From: Halanaerobiaceae bacterium
GTDB taxonomy: Bacteria; Bacillota_F; Halanaerobiia; Halanaerobiales; CSSED10-376
NCBI GenBank assembly: GCA_003557445.1
Contig: PWOK01000281.1
Span: 1 to 11,919 of the forward strand
Length of the DNA: 11,919 nt
Reading direction: 5' to 3'
Shown: one piece after another, positions 5,911-11,919 of the stretch
Position numbering within the stretch: the first letter of the stretch is position 1
Layout of the letters: each line of letters starts with the position of its first letter
Notes under the pieces: generated by a model
What the model saw: only the letters and a program-made list of their open reading frames with translations
What the model was told of the DNA's origin: nothing
Database searches by the model: none
Position numbers and translations under genes: made by a program

Positions 5911-6579
5911 TTAGTCAGTTAAAAATTTAGCTGCTTTTCTTATATTTTTTCTGGTGGCAACTAAAAATATTTGATTATGATCATGAATTTTACGGTTACC
6001 CCTGGGGATTATTAATTTATCTGATTCTTTGTCATAAATTCCTGCAATAACACAGTTTTTAGGAAAACCTTTACTCTTAACTATTTCAGATATGGTCTTA
6101 TCTTTACATTTACTATTTTCAGGTATGGTAACAATAGAAATTTCTGCATGCCCATCACCCAAAGAAACCACTTTTCTTATATGGGGTTCTTCTATATCAT
6201 TAACAAATTTATCAGTTAATATATCTGTTACTTCACCTATAGAAGTGGCACCCGCCATTCTATAGGCACTTTTATATTCAGGATTTCTCATCCTTACAAG
6301 TATTTTTTCTACTCCAAAACTTCTAGCAAGTATTGTGAAGGCAAGATTATCAGTATCTTTATCCATAGCTGCAATGGCTATATCACATTTTTTTATACCT
6401 GCATCTTTTAATACAGGTATTTGAGTTGCATTTCCATATACACTAACAGCACCATATTGAGAATAAATCCTTTCACATTCCTCCTGATCAATATCTATCA
6501 CAACAACATTATTATTTTTCACTAAATTTTTTGTCATATTTCTTCCAAGTACTCCTGCTCCAGCAATTATAATATACAT
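5911..6579 (-). CDS. trkA: TrkA/KtrA-type potassium uptake regulator (RCK domain protein)
   Basis: A 222-residue cytoplasmic regulatory subunit of Trk/Ktr potassium transporters, which forms a ring under the membrane subunit and gates it in response to bound nucleotide. The N-terminal RCK Rossmann fold (about residues 1-125) has the nucleotide-binding GAGVLG at 7-12 and an acidic residue, D29, at the end of strand 2 (VVVIDID). The RCK_C domain covers about residues 135-222. The length matches KtrA proteins with a single RCK module, rather than the doubled E. coli TrkA of about 458 residues. A GAGGGAG ribosome site precedes the ATG. It lies 34 bases downstream of trkH on the same strand, the usual operon. 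Its partner gene is interrupted here, so the protein may have no functional membrane subunit unless another TrkH is encoded elsewhere. Confidence 0.92.
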   Translation of the reverse strand: MYIIIAGAGVLGRNMTKNLVKNNNVVVIDIDQEECERIYSQYGAVSVYGNATQIPVLKDAGIKKCDIAIAAMDKDTDNLAFTILARSFGVEKILVRMRNPEYKSAYRMAGATSIGEVTDILTDKFVNDIEEPHIRKVVSLGDGHAEISIVTIPENSKCKDKTISEIVKSKGFPKNCVIAGIYDKESDKLIIPRGNRKIHDHNQIFLVATRKNIRKAAKFLTD

Positions 6580-6613
6580 AAAATAATCACACTCCCTCTA
6601 TTAATTAAATTAA

Positions 6614-8098
6614 TCATTTCCAGGCTTTCCCTGTAAAAAGAATCATAACAGGAAGTATTTCTAATCTTCCTGCAAGCATACCTATCATATAAGTTATTTT
6701 GATGATTGGTGATAAAGAACTCATCTCTTCAACACTAAAATAAAAGGGACCTATATTTCCCACAGCTGAAAACATCCCTGATATGGATTGTCCAGCAGAT
6801 AAATCAGAAAATAATGCAGTTATGGTCCCTCCAATAATAATTAAGAATAACCAGGCAAAGAAAATGGCTGAAATTCTTAAAATCTCTTCTTTTGAAATAA
6901 TTTGATTCTCAACTGTTACCGGTATCAAATATCTTTTGGGTGATTGTATTTTCTTTATTTCACGGGAAAATAGTCTATTTAAGACCATTATTCTCATAAC
7001 TTTTACTCCTCCAGCTGTTGATCCTACACAACCTCCTATTAACATTAATATTAGAAATAATTGCCTGGCTACAACTGGGAAAAAGGCTGATCCAATATTT
7101 TGAGTTTAATAACCGGTTGTAGTTATTATAGCAACTATTTGAAATAGTGTTTTTCTAAAAACTTCTTCTATGGAAGTAATATCAAAACTACCTGCAGATA
7201 AATAATATCCAAAAAACATAATAAAAAATACAATTATTATTATTTTAAAAAAATACTTTATTTCACAGTTTGTAATAACTTCTTTTATTTTACCTGTTAA
7301 TAATTTATAATGTATCAAAAAGTTAATTCCACCCATAAGCATAAAAAATATTATTACATACTCTATTGCTTTATAATATGTATAACCACTATTTTTAAAC
7401 TGAGCTATACTACTGTCATAATTGGAAAAACCCCCGGTGGAAATAGTTGTTAAACTGTGTATAACTGCATCAAATACATTTACATTTAATATTACCAATA
7501 AAACAAATTGAATTATTGAATAAAGAAGATATATTCCCCATAATATTTCTATTGATTTGAATATATTGGGAACAGGACGTGTATTTGATATTTTATGGCT
7601 TTCAGCAGTGAATAATTTCCATATCCCCTCTTCACTGCGAAATGTTATTAATAGAAAAAATGTTAAGATACCAAGACCACCAAGCCATTGTATTAAACTT
7701 CTCCATAATAATATAGAATGTGGTAACTGGTTAAGGTTTTGAAAAACAGTTATTCCGGTTGTTGTAAATCCACTAATTGCTTCAAAGAGAGCATCAACAA
7801 AACTTTTGTTAATACCAATTACAAAAGGTATAGAACCAATTATAGAAGAAATTAACCAGCCAAAAGTACAGAGAATCATACCTGTTGATAGATCAATTTT
7901 TATATTATCCGGTTTTATTCTTGATAATAAAAAACCTGTACATATTGAAAATAAAGAGGGTATTAAAAAGGATATGTATATCAAACTACCTTCTCTTAAA
8001 TAAAGACTAAATATTAGAGGTATTAATAATATCAAGCCTATTACCAGTATTAATGAACCCATAATATATAATATAGTAAAATATTTTTTATATAACAT
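6614..8098 (-). pseudogene. trkH: trkH/ktrB potassium transporter membrane subunit, interrupted by one in-frame TAA
   Basis: Encodes a TrkH/KtrB-type potassium-translocating subunit with four pore-loop repeats. The frame runs from the ATG at 8098 (ribosome site TTGAGGAGAT) for 330 codons, meets TAA at 7108-7106, and continues in the same frame through 163 further sense codons to the stop at 6614. Filter loops 1 (SGFTTTGIT, residues 109-117) and 2 (LTTISTGGF, 216-224) precede the lesion. Loop 3 is cut exactly after ITTTGY (325-330), where the family normally has a small residue and then Thr. The continuation TQNIGSAFFPVV, the IGGCVGSTAGGVKV segment and loop 4 (VGNIGPF) are intact. Without the stop the protein would have 494 residues, a normal length. 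A single C-to-A change from a TCA serine codon would explain it. Either a recent nonsense mutation or a sequence error; the product as written lacks half of repeat 3 and all of repeat 4. Confidence 0.9.
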
Positions 8099-8125
8099 TG
8101 TATCTCCTCAAATATATTGGTTTAA

Positions 8126-8148
8126 TTAATTTATTCTACATAAATTAA
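8126..8148. repeat. AT-only inverted repeat upstream of trkH
   Basis: TTAATTTAT (8126-8134) and ATAAATTAA (8140-8148) are exact reverse complements around five bases, within the trkH leader in the 160-base divergent region with the recombinase gene. Because it consists only of A and T in AT-rich DNA, its significance is uncertain. I could not assign promoters in this region with confidence. Confidence 0.3.
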
Positions 8149-8258
8149 CAAATTCCTTTTAATCAATGTATGGTCTTTAAATAAATGCAGGATTTTATTT
8201 AATTTTATAGAAACTGTAATTAGAGATTGATAATAAATATACTGAAGGTGTTAATCCC

Positions 8259-9191
8259 ATGAATAATAATTTGAGTTTTTTAAAAGCAATAGATAGTTTT
8301 AAAAAATATTTACTTGTAGAAAGGAGTTATTCTCCTTTAACAGCTAAAGAATACGAAAATGATTTAATGCAATTATACAGATATCTTCTGGATGAATTTA
8401 ATTTTAATGAAAATTTAAAAATAAATGAAGTTACCAGATTTGAAGTAAGCGAATTTTTAAGTGATATGGTTTTAATTAAAGATAATGCACCAGTAACAAG
8501 AAACAGAAAATTATTTTCTATAAGATCTTTTTATAAGTTTCTTTTAAAAAATAATTATATAAAATCTGATCCTACCAGATCAATTGAATCAAGTAAAACA
8601 AAAAAAAGATCTGAACCTATATATTTAAAACTTGAACAGGCAAAAAAATATATAAATACTATTAAGGAATATAATAGTATCAATAAAAATAGAGATCTGG
8701 CAATAGTAAAACTGTTTTTATATGCTGGTTTACGTATATCAGAACTGGTAAATCTTAATATTAATGATATTGATTTTAATGATAATTCAATAAAATTTTT
8801 TGGAAAAGGTAATAAACAAAGATATGTACCTCTTCATCATGATGTTATTAGAGCAATTAAGGATTATACTCCTGAGAGAAAAGAAATTGAATTTAAAAAT
8901 TCTGATGCTGAAAAGGCATTATTTATATCCAGACATGGTAACCGAATCAGTCATCGCTGTATTCAATTATTTGTAAAAAAATATGCTAAAATGTCAGGTT
9001 TGAAAAATGCAAATAAAATAACACCCCATAAATTAAGACATACCTTTGCCTCTATTCTTTATAAAAAAACAAAAGATATAAGGGTTTTACAGGATCTACT
9101 TGGCCATTCCAATATCTCTACAACTCAGATTTATACTCATACTGATACAAGCCAGCGTAAAGAAGCAATTGATGAATTCCCTGATTTATAA
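8259..9191 (+). CDS. XerC/XerD-type tyrosine recombinase
   Basis: A 310-residue site-specific recombinase with the size and two-domain plan of XerC/XerD, which resolve chromosome dimers at dif sites; plasmid or transposon resolvases of this type also exist. The N-terminal SAM-like DNA-binding domain covers about residues 5-100. The catalytic domain follows with all residues in place: R159 (GLRISEL), K183 (GKGNKQR), H257 and R260 (HKLRHTFAS), H283 (LGHSNI) and the nucleophile Y292 (TQIYTH). It starts at ATG after a GAAGGTG site. It is divergent from trkH and convergent with the betaine operon. No inverted repeats, attachment sites or phage genes surround it, so a housekeeping or accessory Xer role is more likely than a mobile-element integrase. 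XerC and XerD cannot be told apart here. Confidence 0.93.
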   Translation: MNNNLSFLKAIDSFKKYLLVERSYSPLTAKEYENDLMQLYRYLLDEFNFNENLKINEVTRFEVSEFLSDMVLIKDNAPVTRNRKLFSIRSFYKFLLKNNYIKSDPTRSIESSKTKKRSEPIYLKLEQAKKYINTIKEYNSINKNRDLAIVKLFLYAGLRISELVNLNINDIDFNDNSIKFFGKGNKQRYVPLHHDVIRAIKDYTPERKEIEFKNSDAEKALFISRHGNRISHRCIQLFVKKYAKMSGLKNANKITPHKLRHTFASILYKKTKDIRVLQDLLGHSNISTTQIYTHTDTSQRKEAIDEFPDL

Positions 9192-9231
9192 AAAAATAAT
9201 ACTGGAGACAGTTAATATCTATCTCCAGTAT
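9192..9231 (-). terminator. Intrinsic terminator of the betaine uptake operon
   Basis: A perfect 10-base inverted repeat, ATACTGGAGA (9199-9208) and TCTCCAGTAT (9222-9231), with a 13-base loop. On the minus strand it is followed by TATTTTTT, so it terminates the operon ending at 9244. Its T-run reaches the end of the convergent recombinase gene. The plus-strand side has only a weak T content, but it may also stop that transcript in part. Confidence 0.87.
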
Positions 9232-9243
9232 CTTAAAATTATC

Positions 9244-10095
9244 TTATTCAAGCCAGCTGTCAACCAATTCTCTATTCTCTTCAACCCATTCTCTTCCTAT
9301 TTCTAAATTATCTCTATCATTTTCTTCAAAAGCTGCCATAAGATCTCCCAGCTCTTCACTTGTCATTTCAAAATTTTGCAGAAAACTATAAACTTCTGGT
9401 GCATCTTCTTTTAAATTTTCACGGGAATAAGTATATATGTTTTCTTCTTCACCATAAAGACCCTCAGGATCCTCTAGAAATTTTAAATCCCATTCTGCAA
9501 ATTTCCAGTGTGGTTCCCAACCAGTAACAGCAATCCACTGATCATTATCAATTGCATCACTCAATGATGCTGTCATTGCCGGACCACTACCTTCAACCAG
9601 ATTAAAATCTAAATCATATTCTTCAATAGCATCTCTTGTTGCATCCATAATCCCGGCTCCGGGATCAATTCCAATTATTTCATTATTAAACTGATCAGAG
9701 TAATCATTTAACTCTTCTATGCTATCAATGTCTACATATTCAGGAACAACAAGACCTATTCTGGCTCCTGTAAAATTTAAACCAACTTCATTAATATTAT
9801 CCCCAAATTGATCAAGGTATTCTTCATGAGTTACTGGAAGCCAGACATCCATAAAGACATCTACATCTCCCGTTTCAAGGGCCTGAAATGTTGGAGCAAC
9901 ATCTGCCATAATAGTTTCCACATTATAACCCAGGTCATCTTCTATTATAGCCTGTGCCATATGGGTCATAGCTATCGCTTCTGCCCAGCTTACATAACCA
10001 AGTGTAATTTCGTCTTCAAGAGGAGCACATCCTGCTGCAAAAATAAACATACTTACAACCATTAATCCCAAAATGACTGAAATTAGTTTTTTCAT
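9244..10095 (-). CDS. Glycine betaine/proline ABC transporter substrate-binding lipoprotein
   Basis: A 283-residue OpuAC/ProX-type binding protein that captures betaine-like osmoprotectants outside the cell. A lipoprotein signal peptide has a basic start (MKK), a hydrophobic core and a lipobox ending in AAGC at residues 20-23, so C23 should carry the lipid anchor. The mature protein shows the OpuAC-type landmarks: GYVSWAEA with W37, the DVWLPVTHEEY segment with W85, FTGARIGLVVP, IIGIDPGAGIM and GWEPHW with W193. The three tryptophans are plausible cage residues for a trimethylammonium group. It is very rich in Asp and Glu, as expected for an exported protein of a salt-adapted organism. It follows the permease gene by 12 bases, with GGGGG in the ribosome site. 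The protein itself is intact although the ATPase of the same operon is broken. Confidence 0.93.
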   Translation of the reverse strand: MKKLISVILGLMVVSMFIFAAGCAPLEDEITLGYVSWAEAIAMTHMAQAIIEDDLGYNVETIMADVAPTFQALETGDVDVFMDVWLPVTHEEYLDQFGDNINEVGLNFTGARIGLVVPEYVDIDSIEELNDYSDQFNNEIIGIDPGAGIMDATRDAIEEYDLDFNLVEGSGPAMTASLSDAIDNDQWIAVTGWEPHWKFAEWDLKFLEDPEGLYGEEENIYTYSRENLKEDAPEVYSFLQNFEMTSEELGDLMAAFEENDRDNLEIGREWVEENRELVDSWLE

Positions 10096-10107
10096 TATAA
10101 AACCCCC

Positions 10108-10929
10108 TTAGGTTTCATTTTGAACATTTTGAGTTATTCTGTCAAGAACAATAGCCAAAATTACAACACCAATTCCACCTTCAAACCCCATTGCTATATC
10201 CAATTCTCCAATTCCCTGATAAACAACTCCTCCCAGGCCACCTGCTCCAATCATAGAGGCAATAACTACCATTGATAATGCTAGCATAATTGTTTGATTT
10301 ATACCTGCCATTATAGTAGGGATGGCCAGTGGTAATTCAATTTTGTATAATATCTGTAAAGAAGTTGAACCAAAAGAATTTGCAGCTTCTATTACTTCTT
10401 TATCAACCTGACGAATCCCCAAATTTGTAAGTCTAATAGCAGGTGGCATAGAAAATATAACAGTTGCAATAACCCCTGGAACAAGTCCCATACCGAAAAA
10501 AATAACAGCTGGAATTAAATAAACAAAGGGAGGCATAGTCTGCATAAAATCTAAAATCGGTTTAATAATAAAATTAACAATATCCTTTTTTGCCGCAATT
10601 ATTCCCAGGGGTATGCCAAAACCAAGAGATATAATACCTGCTGTTAATATCATAGCCAGAGTTTGTATAGTTTCCGGCCATAAACTCATGCCCTCGATTA
10701 AAAGCAGACCTACAAGAGTAAATAATGCAATATTCTTATTTGCTATCCAGTATGCCAGAGCGGTAAATATAATTATTAAAACAAATGTTGGGAAAAGCAT
10801 TAAAATATAATTCAAATTAGCAACAATTAATTCAATTGTATAGGAAATAATATCAAATAAACCTGATCCATATATCTCTAACCATTCCACAAAATTTTCA
10901 AATAAATTACCCAGAGGTATATCAATCAT
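10108..10929 (-). CDS. Glycine betaine/proline ABC transporter permease
   Basis: A 273-residue membrane subunit of an OpuAB/ProW-type importer when started at the ATG at 10929. That start has AAGGAAG eight bases upstream and overlaps the end of the ATPase gene by eight bases; a GTG at 10938 sits against the same site and is unsuitable. It has a short N-terminal extension, several hydrophobic membrane segments (for example ILMLFPTFVLIIIFTALAYW and TLAMILTAGIISLGFGIPLG), the MQTMPPFVYLIPAVIFFGMG segment typical of ProW, and the EAA loop (EAANSFGSTSLQILYKIELP) that couples to the ATPase, followed by AIPTIMAGINQT. All landmarks are intact, so the permease could assemble only if a working ATPase comes from elsewhere. 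Confidence 0.93.
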   Translation of the reverse strand: MIDIPLGNLFENFVEWLEIYGSGLFDIISYTIELIVANLNYILMLFPTFVLIIIFTALAYWIANKNIALFTLVGLLLIEGMSLWPETIQTLAMILTAGIISLGFGIPLGIIAAKKDIVNFIIKPILDFMQTMPPFVYLIPAVIFFGMGLVPGVIATVIFSMPPAIRLTNLGIRQVDKEVIEAANSFGSTSLQILYKIELPLAIPTIMAGINQTIMLALSMVVIASMIGAGGLGGVVYQGIGELDIAMGFEGGIGVVILAIVLDRITQNVQNET

Positions 10930-11468
10930 CAGTATCACTTCCTTTTGTTAATGAAGATAAAACAGATACCCGAACAATTATTCCCTGTAATATACCGTTT
11001 TTATTTTCAACCACTATTGGAAATTTACTTGTAGATGCCAGTGGGATTAATTCATTTAATGGGGTTTCAGGGGCTGTTTTAGGATATTCTTTTATTAGAT
11101 AAGGCTGTAAGTCATCATCATTTTTCTTAGCCTTAACAGCTTTTTCCAGTGTTATTATACCTTCTACTTTTTTATTTTCGTTTAAAACGTAAACACTTGA
11201 AATTCCTTCCTGTTCCATTGTATGTAATGCCATATGTGGACCATCGATTTAAACATCTTATTAAAGTTGATTTACCACAACCTGATAAACCCATCAAAAC
11301 AAAGATACTTCCTTTTTCAACTGAAAAAGAAACATTATTTACACCTATTGTATTTCCTGTTTTATCCAGTATTTCTTCTTTGTTTAATCCCTTTTCTATT
11401 AGGGGAAATACTTTTTCTGGTTTTTTACCATAAATTTTATATAAATTTTCAACTTCAATTTCATTCAT
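10922..11468 (-). pseudogene. Glycine betaine ABC transporter ATPase gene with internal deletion and frameshift
   Basis: OpuAA/ProV-type ATPase in two pieces. The 5' piece starts at the ATG at 11468 (site AAAGGTGATG) and encodes [17 protein letters not shown], the family insertion [16 protein letters not shown], and Walker [10 protein letters not shown] at residues 60-68 followed by LIRCLNR. It then leaves the family sequence and stops at 11172. A second frame, recognisable from about 11246 as [20 protein letters not shown], runs to the stop at 10922 and is the C-terminal CBS pair. Missing between them are the Q-loop, the LSGGMQQR signature, Walker B and the H-loop: about 200 residues compared with the usual length of about 400. 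The pieces meet at a palindromic ATCGAT (11243-11248) in different frames. As written the gene cannot make an ATPase. Either a real deletion at a short homology or an assembly error. Confidence 0.9.
10938..10944 (-). promoter_or_regulatory. Ribosome binding site favouring the permease ATG at 10929
   Basis: AAGGAAG on the minus strand, eight bases before the ATG (10929-10927) and inside the end of the ATPase gene. The in-frame GTG at 10938 would overlap this site. Confidence 0.65.
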
Positions 11469-11546
11469 ATAATCATCACCTTTTTATTGTTTTTGAATTT
11501 TTCTTATATTCAGTTTTGTTTCTTTTTTGTTATATTTCATAAAAAA

Positions 11547-11572
11547 GATCATCTTATTATAATAAGATGATC
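11547..11572. terminator. Perfect 26-base palindrome with a T6 tail on the minus strand
   Basis: Bases 11547-11559 and 11560-11572 are exact reverse complements, beginning and ending in GATC. The hairpin would have an 11-base stem with a TATA loop. On the minus strand it is followed by TTTTTT (11546-11541), which makes it an intrinsic terminator. It lies about 80 bases upstream of the betaine ATPase start codon, inside the presumed leader. A protein-binding site is possible as well. Confidence 0.7.
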
Positions 11573-11611
11573 ACATTTTCCGTGGGTTTTATTTATTAAT
11601 ATATATTAAAT

Positions 11612-11644
11612 AAAAAAAGTTTAGAGTCTATAAATACCCTAAAC
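11612..11644 (-). terminator. Intrinsic terminator downstream of tRNA-Phe
   Basis: On the minus strand, GTTTAGGGT (11644-11636), an eight-base loop and AGACTCTAAAC form a nine-pair stem with one mismatch, followed by TTTTTTT (11618-11612). It may end the tRNA-Phe transcript, or a transcript starting at the promoter at 11672-11700, which lies in between. Confidence 0.72.
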
Positions 11645-11671
11645 AATATTACTTTTCTTTTTCGATTTTAT

Positions 11672-11700
11672 ATAATAACATATATAATTTATTATGTCAA
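11672..11700 (-). promoter_or_regulatory. Strong sigma-A promoter upstream of the betaine operon leader
   Basis: On the minus strand, TTGACA (11700-11695), exactly 17 bases, then TATTAT (11677-11672). The expected transcript start is near 11665, about 200 bases before the ATPase start codon. The transcript would first cross the two hairpins at 11612-11644 and 11547-11572. I found no better promoter between those hairpins and the ATPase gene. Confidence 0.72.
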
Positions 11701-11723
11701 ATTAAATTATCAAAAAGTAAATC

Positions 11724-11799
11724 TGGTGGTGAGGGGCGGAATCGAACCGCCGACACGAGGATTTTCAGTCCACTGCTCTACCTACTGAGCTACCTCACC
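11724..11799 (-). tRNA. tRNA-Phe (anticodon GAA)
   Basis: A 76-base cloverleaf on the minus strand with encoded CCA. The acceptor stem GGTGAGG (5' end at 11799) pairs with CCTCACC, followed by discriminator A and CCA (ending at 11724). The D-arm has AGCTCAGTAGGTAGAGC, the anticodon loop CTGAAAA carries GAA (11766-11764), and the T-arm contains GGTTCGATTCC. All stems pair well, so it appears functional. Confidence 0.97.
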
Positions 11800-11800
11800 A

Positions 11801-11919
11801 TACAAGAACATTATGGTTGCACCAGAGGCACTCCCTATCTAAATAAATCATACAAGAACATTATGGTTGCACCAGAGGCACTCCCTATCTAAATAAATCA
11901 TACAAGAACATTATGGTTG
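11801..11919. repeat. Exact 50-base tandem repeat at the right edge, adjoining tRNA-Phe
   Basis: The unit beginning TACAAGAACATTATGG occurs at 11801-11850 and 11851-11900 without a single difference, and a third copy is cut by the window end at 11919 after 19 bases. The first copy starts one base beyond the 5' end of the tRNA. The unit has stops in every frame of a multi-copy read-through (50 is not divisible by three), so it is not coding. No further gene is visible here. Confidence 0.93.

Noticed and set aside
7106..7108. Recoding of the trkH stop as selenocysteine or pyrrolysine
   Set aside because: The codon is TAA, not TGA or TAG. The family does not use such a residue here, and no recoding element was seen.
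8259..9191. Integrase of a mobile element or integron
   Set aside because: The protein has the normal XerC/D length and lacks neighbours of phage or transposon type. No flanking direct or inverted repeats or duplicated tRNA end were seen; the tRNA-Phe lies about 2.5 kb away beyond an intact operon structure.
10922..11468. Programmed frameshift or two separate small genes (an ATP-binding fragment and a CBS protein)
   Set aside because: A frameshift would not restore the missing signature and Walker B motifs. The second piece has no ribosome site of its own before its first ATG at 11233 and begins in the middle of the CBS region, so a deletion in one gene explains the data better.
11801..11919. 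CRISPR array at the right edge
   Set aside because: The 50-base units are identical over their whole length, so there are no unique spacers between conserved repeats. No cas gene is present.

Overview
This AT-rich window looks chromosomal and comes from a low-GC Gram-positive-type bacterium (Firmicutes sensu lato). Ribosome binding sites are G-rich, start codons vary (ATG, GTG, TTG), sigma-A-type promoters are recognisable, and a LysM protein of the YneA type is divergent from lexA as in Bacillus. A glycine betaine/proline ABC uptake operon with a very acidic binding lipoprotein sits near a Trk/Ktr potassium uptake pair. This suggests a halophilic or halotolerant anaerobe such as a member of the Halanaerobiales. 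The taxonomic placement is inference.

Left part (1-3121, + strand): the 3' end of a DUF445/UPF0754-like membrane protein gene, open at the left edge. It is followed by a nitroreductase-family gene overlapping a flavin-reductase-like gene by four bases, then a complete but unaccompanied trpB, closed by a good intrinsic terminator.

Middle (3122-9191): a divergent cis-prenyltransferase (UppS-like) gene on the minus strand lies beyond a 319-base intergenic stretch. That stretch holds a promoter inside an inverted repeat, two DnaA-box-like 9-mers, further palindromes and a terminator. Next is the SOS control region, where a LysM/TM protein (YneA-like, minus) and lexA (plus) diverge from a 215-base region. 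It carries three LexA-box-like sites, a perfect TTGACA-17-TATAAT promoter and a fourth palindrome. A family 4 uracil-DNA glycosylase, a TrkA/KtrA-type RCK protein and trkH follow on the minus strand. trkH is interrupted by one in-frame TAA. A complete XerC/D-type tyrosine recombinase gene is divergent from trkH.

Right part (9192-11919): a glycine betaine/proline uptake operon on the minus strand, ordered ATPase, permease, binding lipoprotein, with a terminator after it. The ATPase gene is broken: its Walker A segment is joined out of frame to its C-terminal CBS segment, and most of the nucleotide-binding domain is missing. Upstream lies a leader region with a strong promoter and two terminator-like hairpins, then tRNA-Phe(GAA) on the minus strand. 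An exact 50-base tandem repeat abuts the 5' end of the tRNA and runs off the window.

How the parts fit: lexA, the YneA-like protein and the glycosylase concern DNA damage and its checkpoint. TrkH/TrkA and the betaine transporter are the two classical ways of taking up osmolytes, and both carry an inactivating lesion here. That is either real loss of osmotic uptake systems or error in the sequence. I see no wholly new multi-gene system. The points most worth following are the two lesions, the opu leader, the tandem repeat beside the tRNA, and the atypical prenyltransferase.
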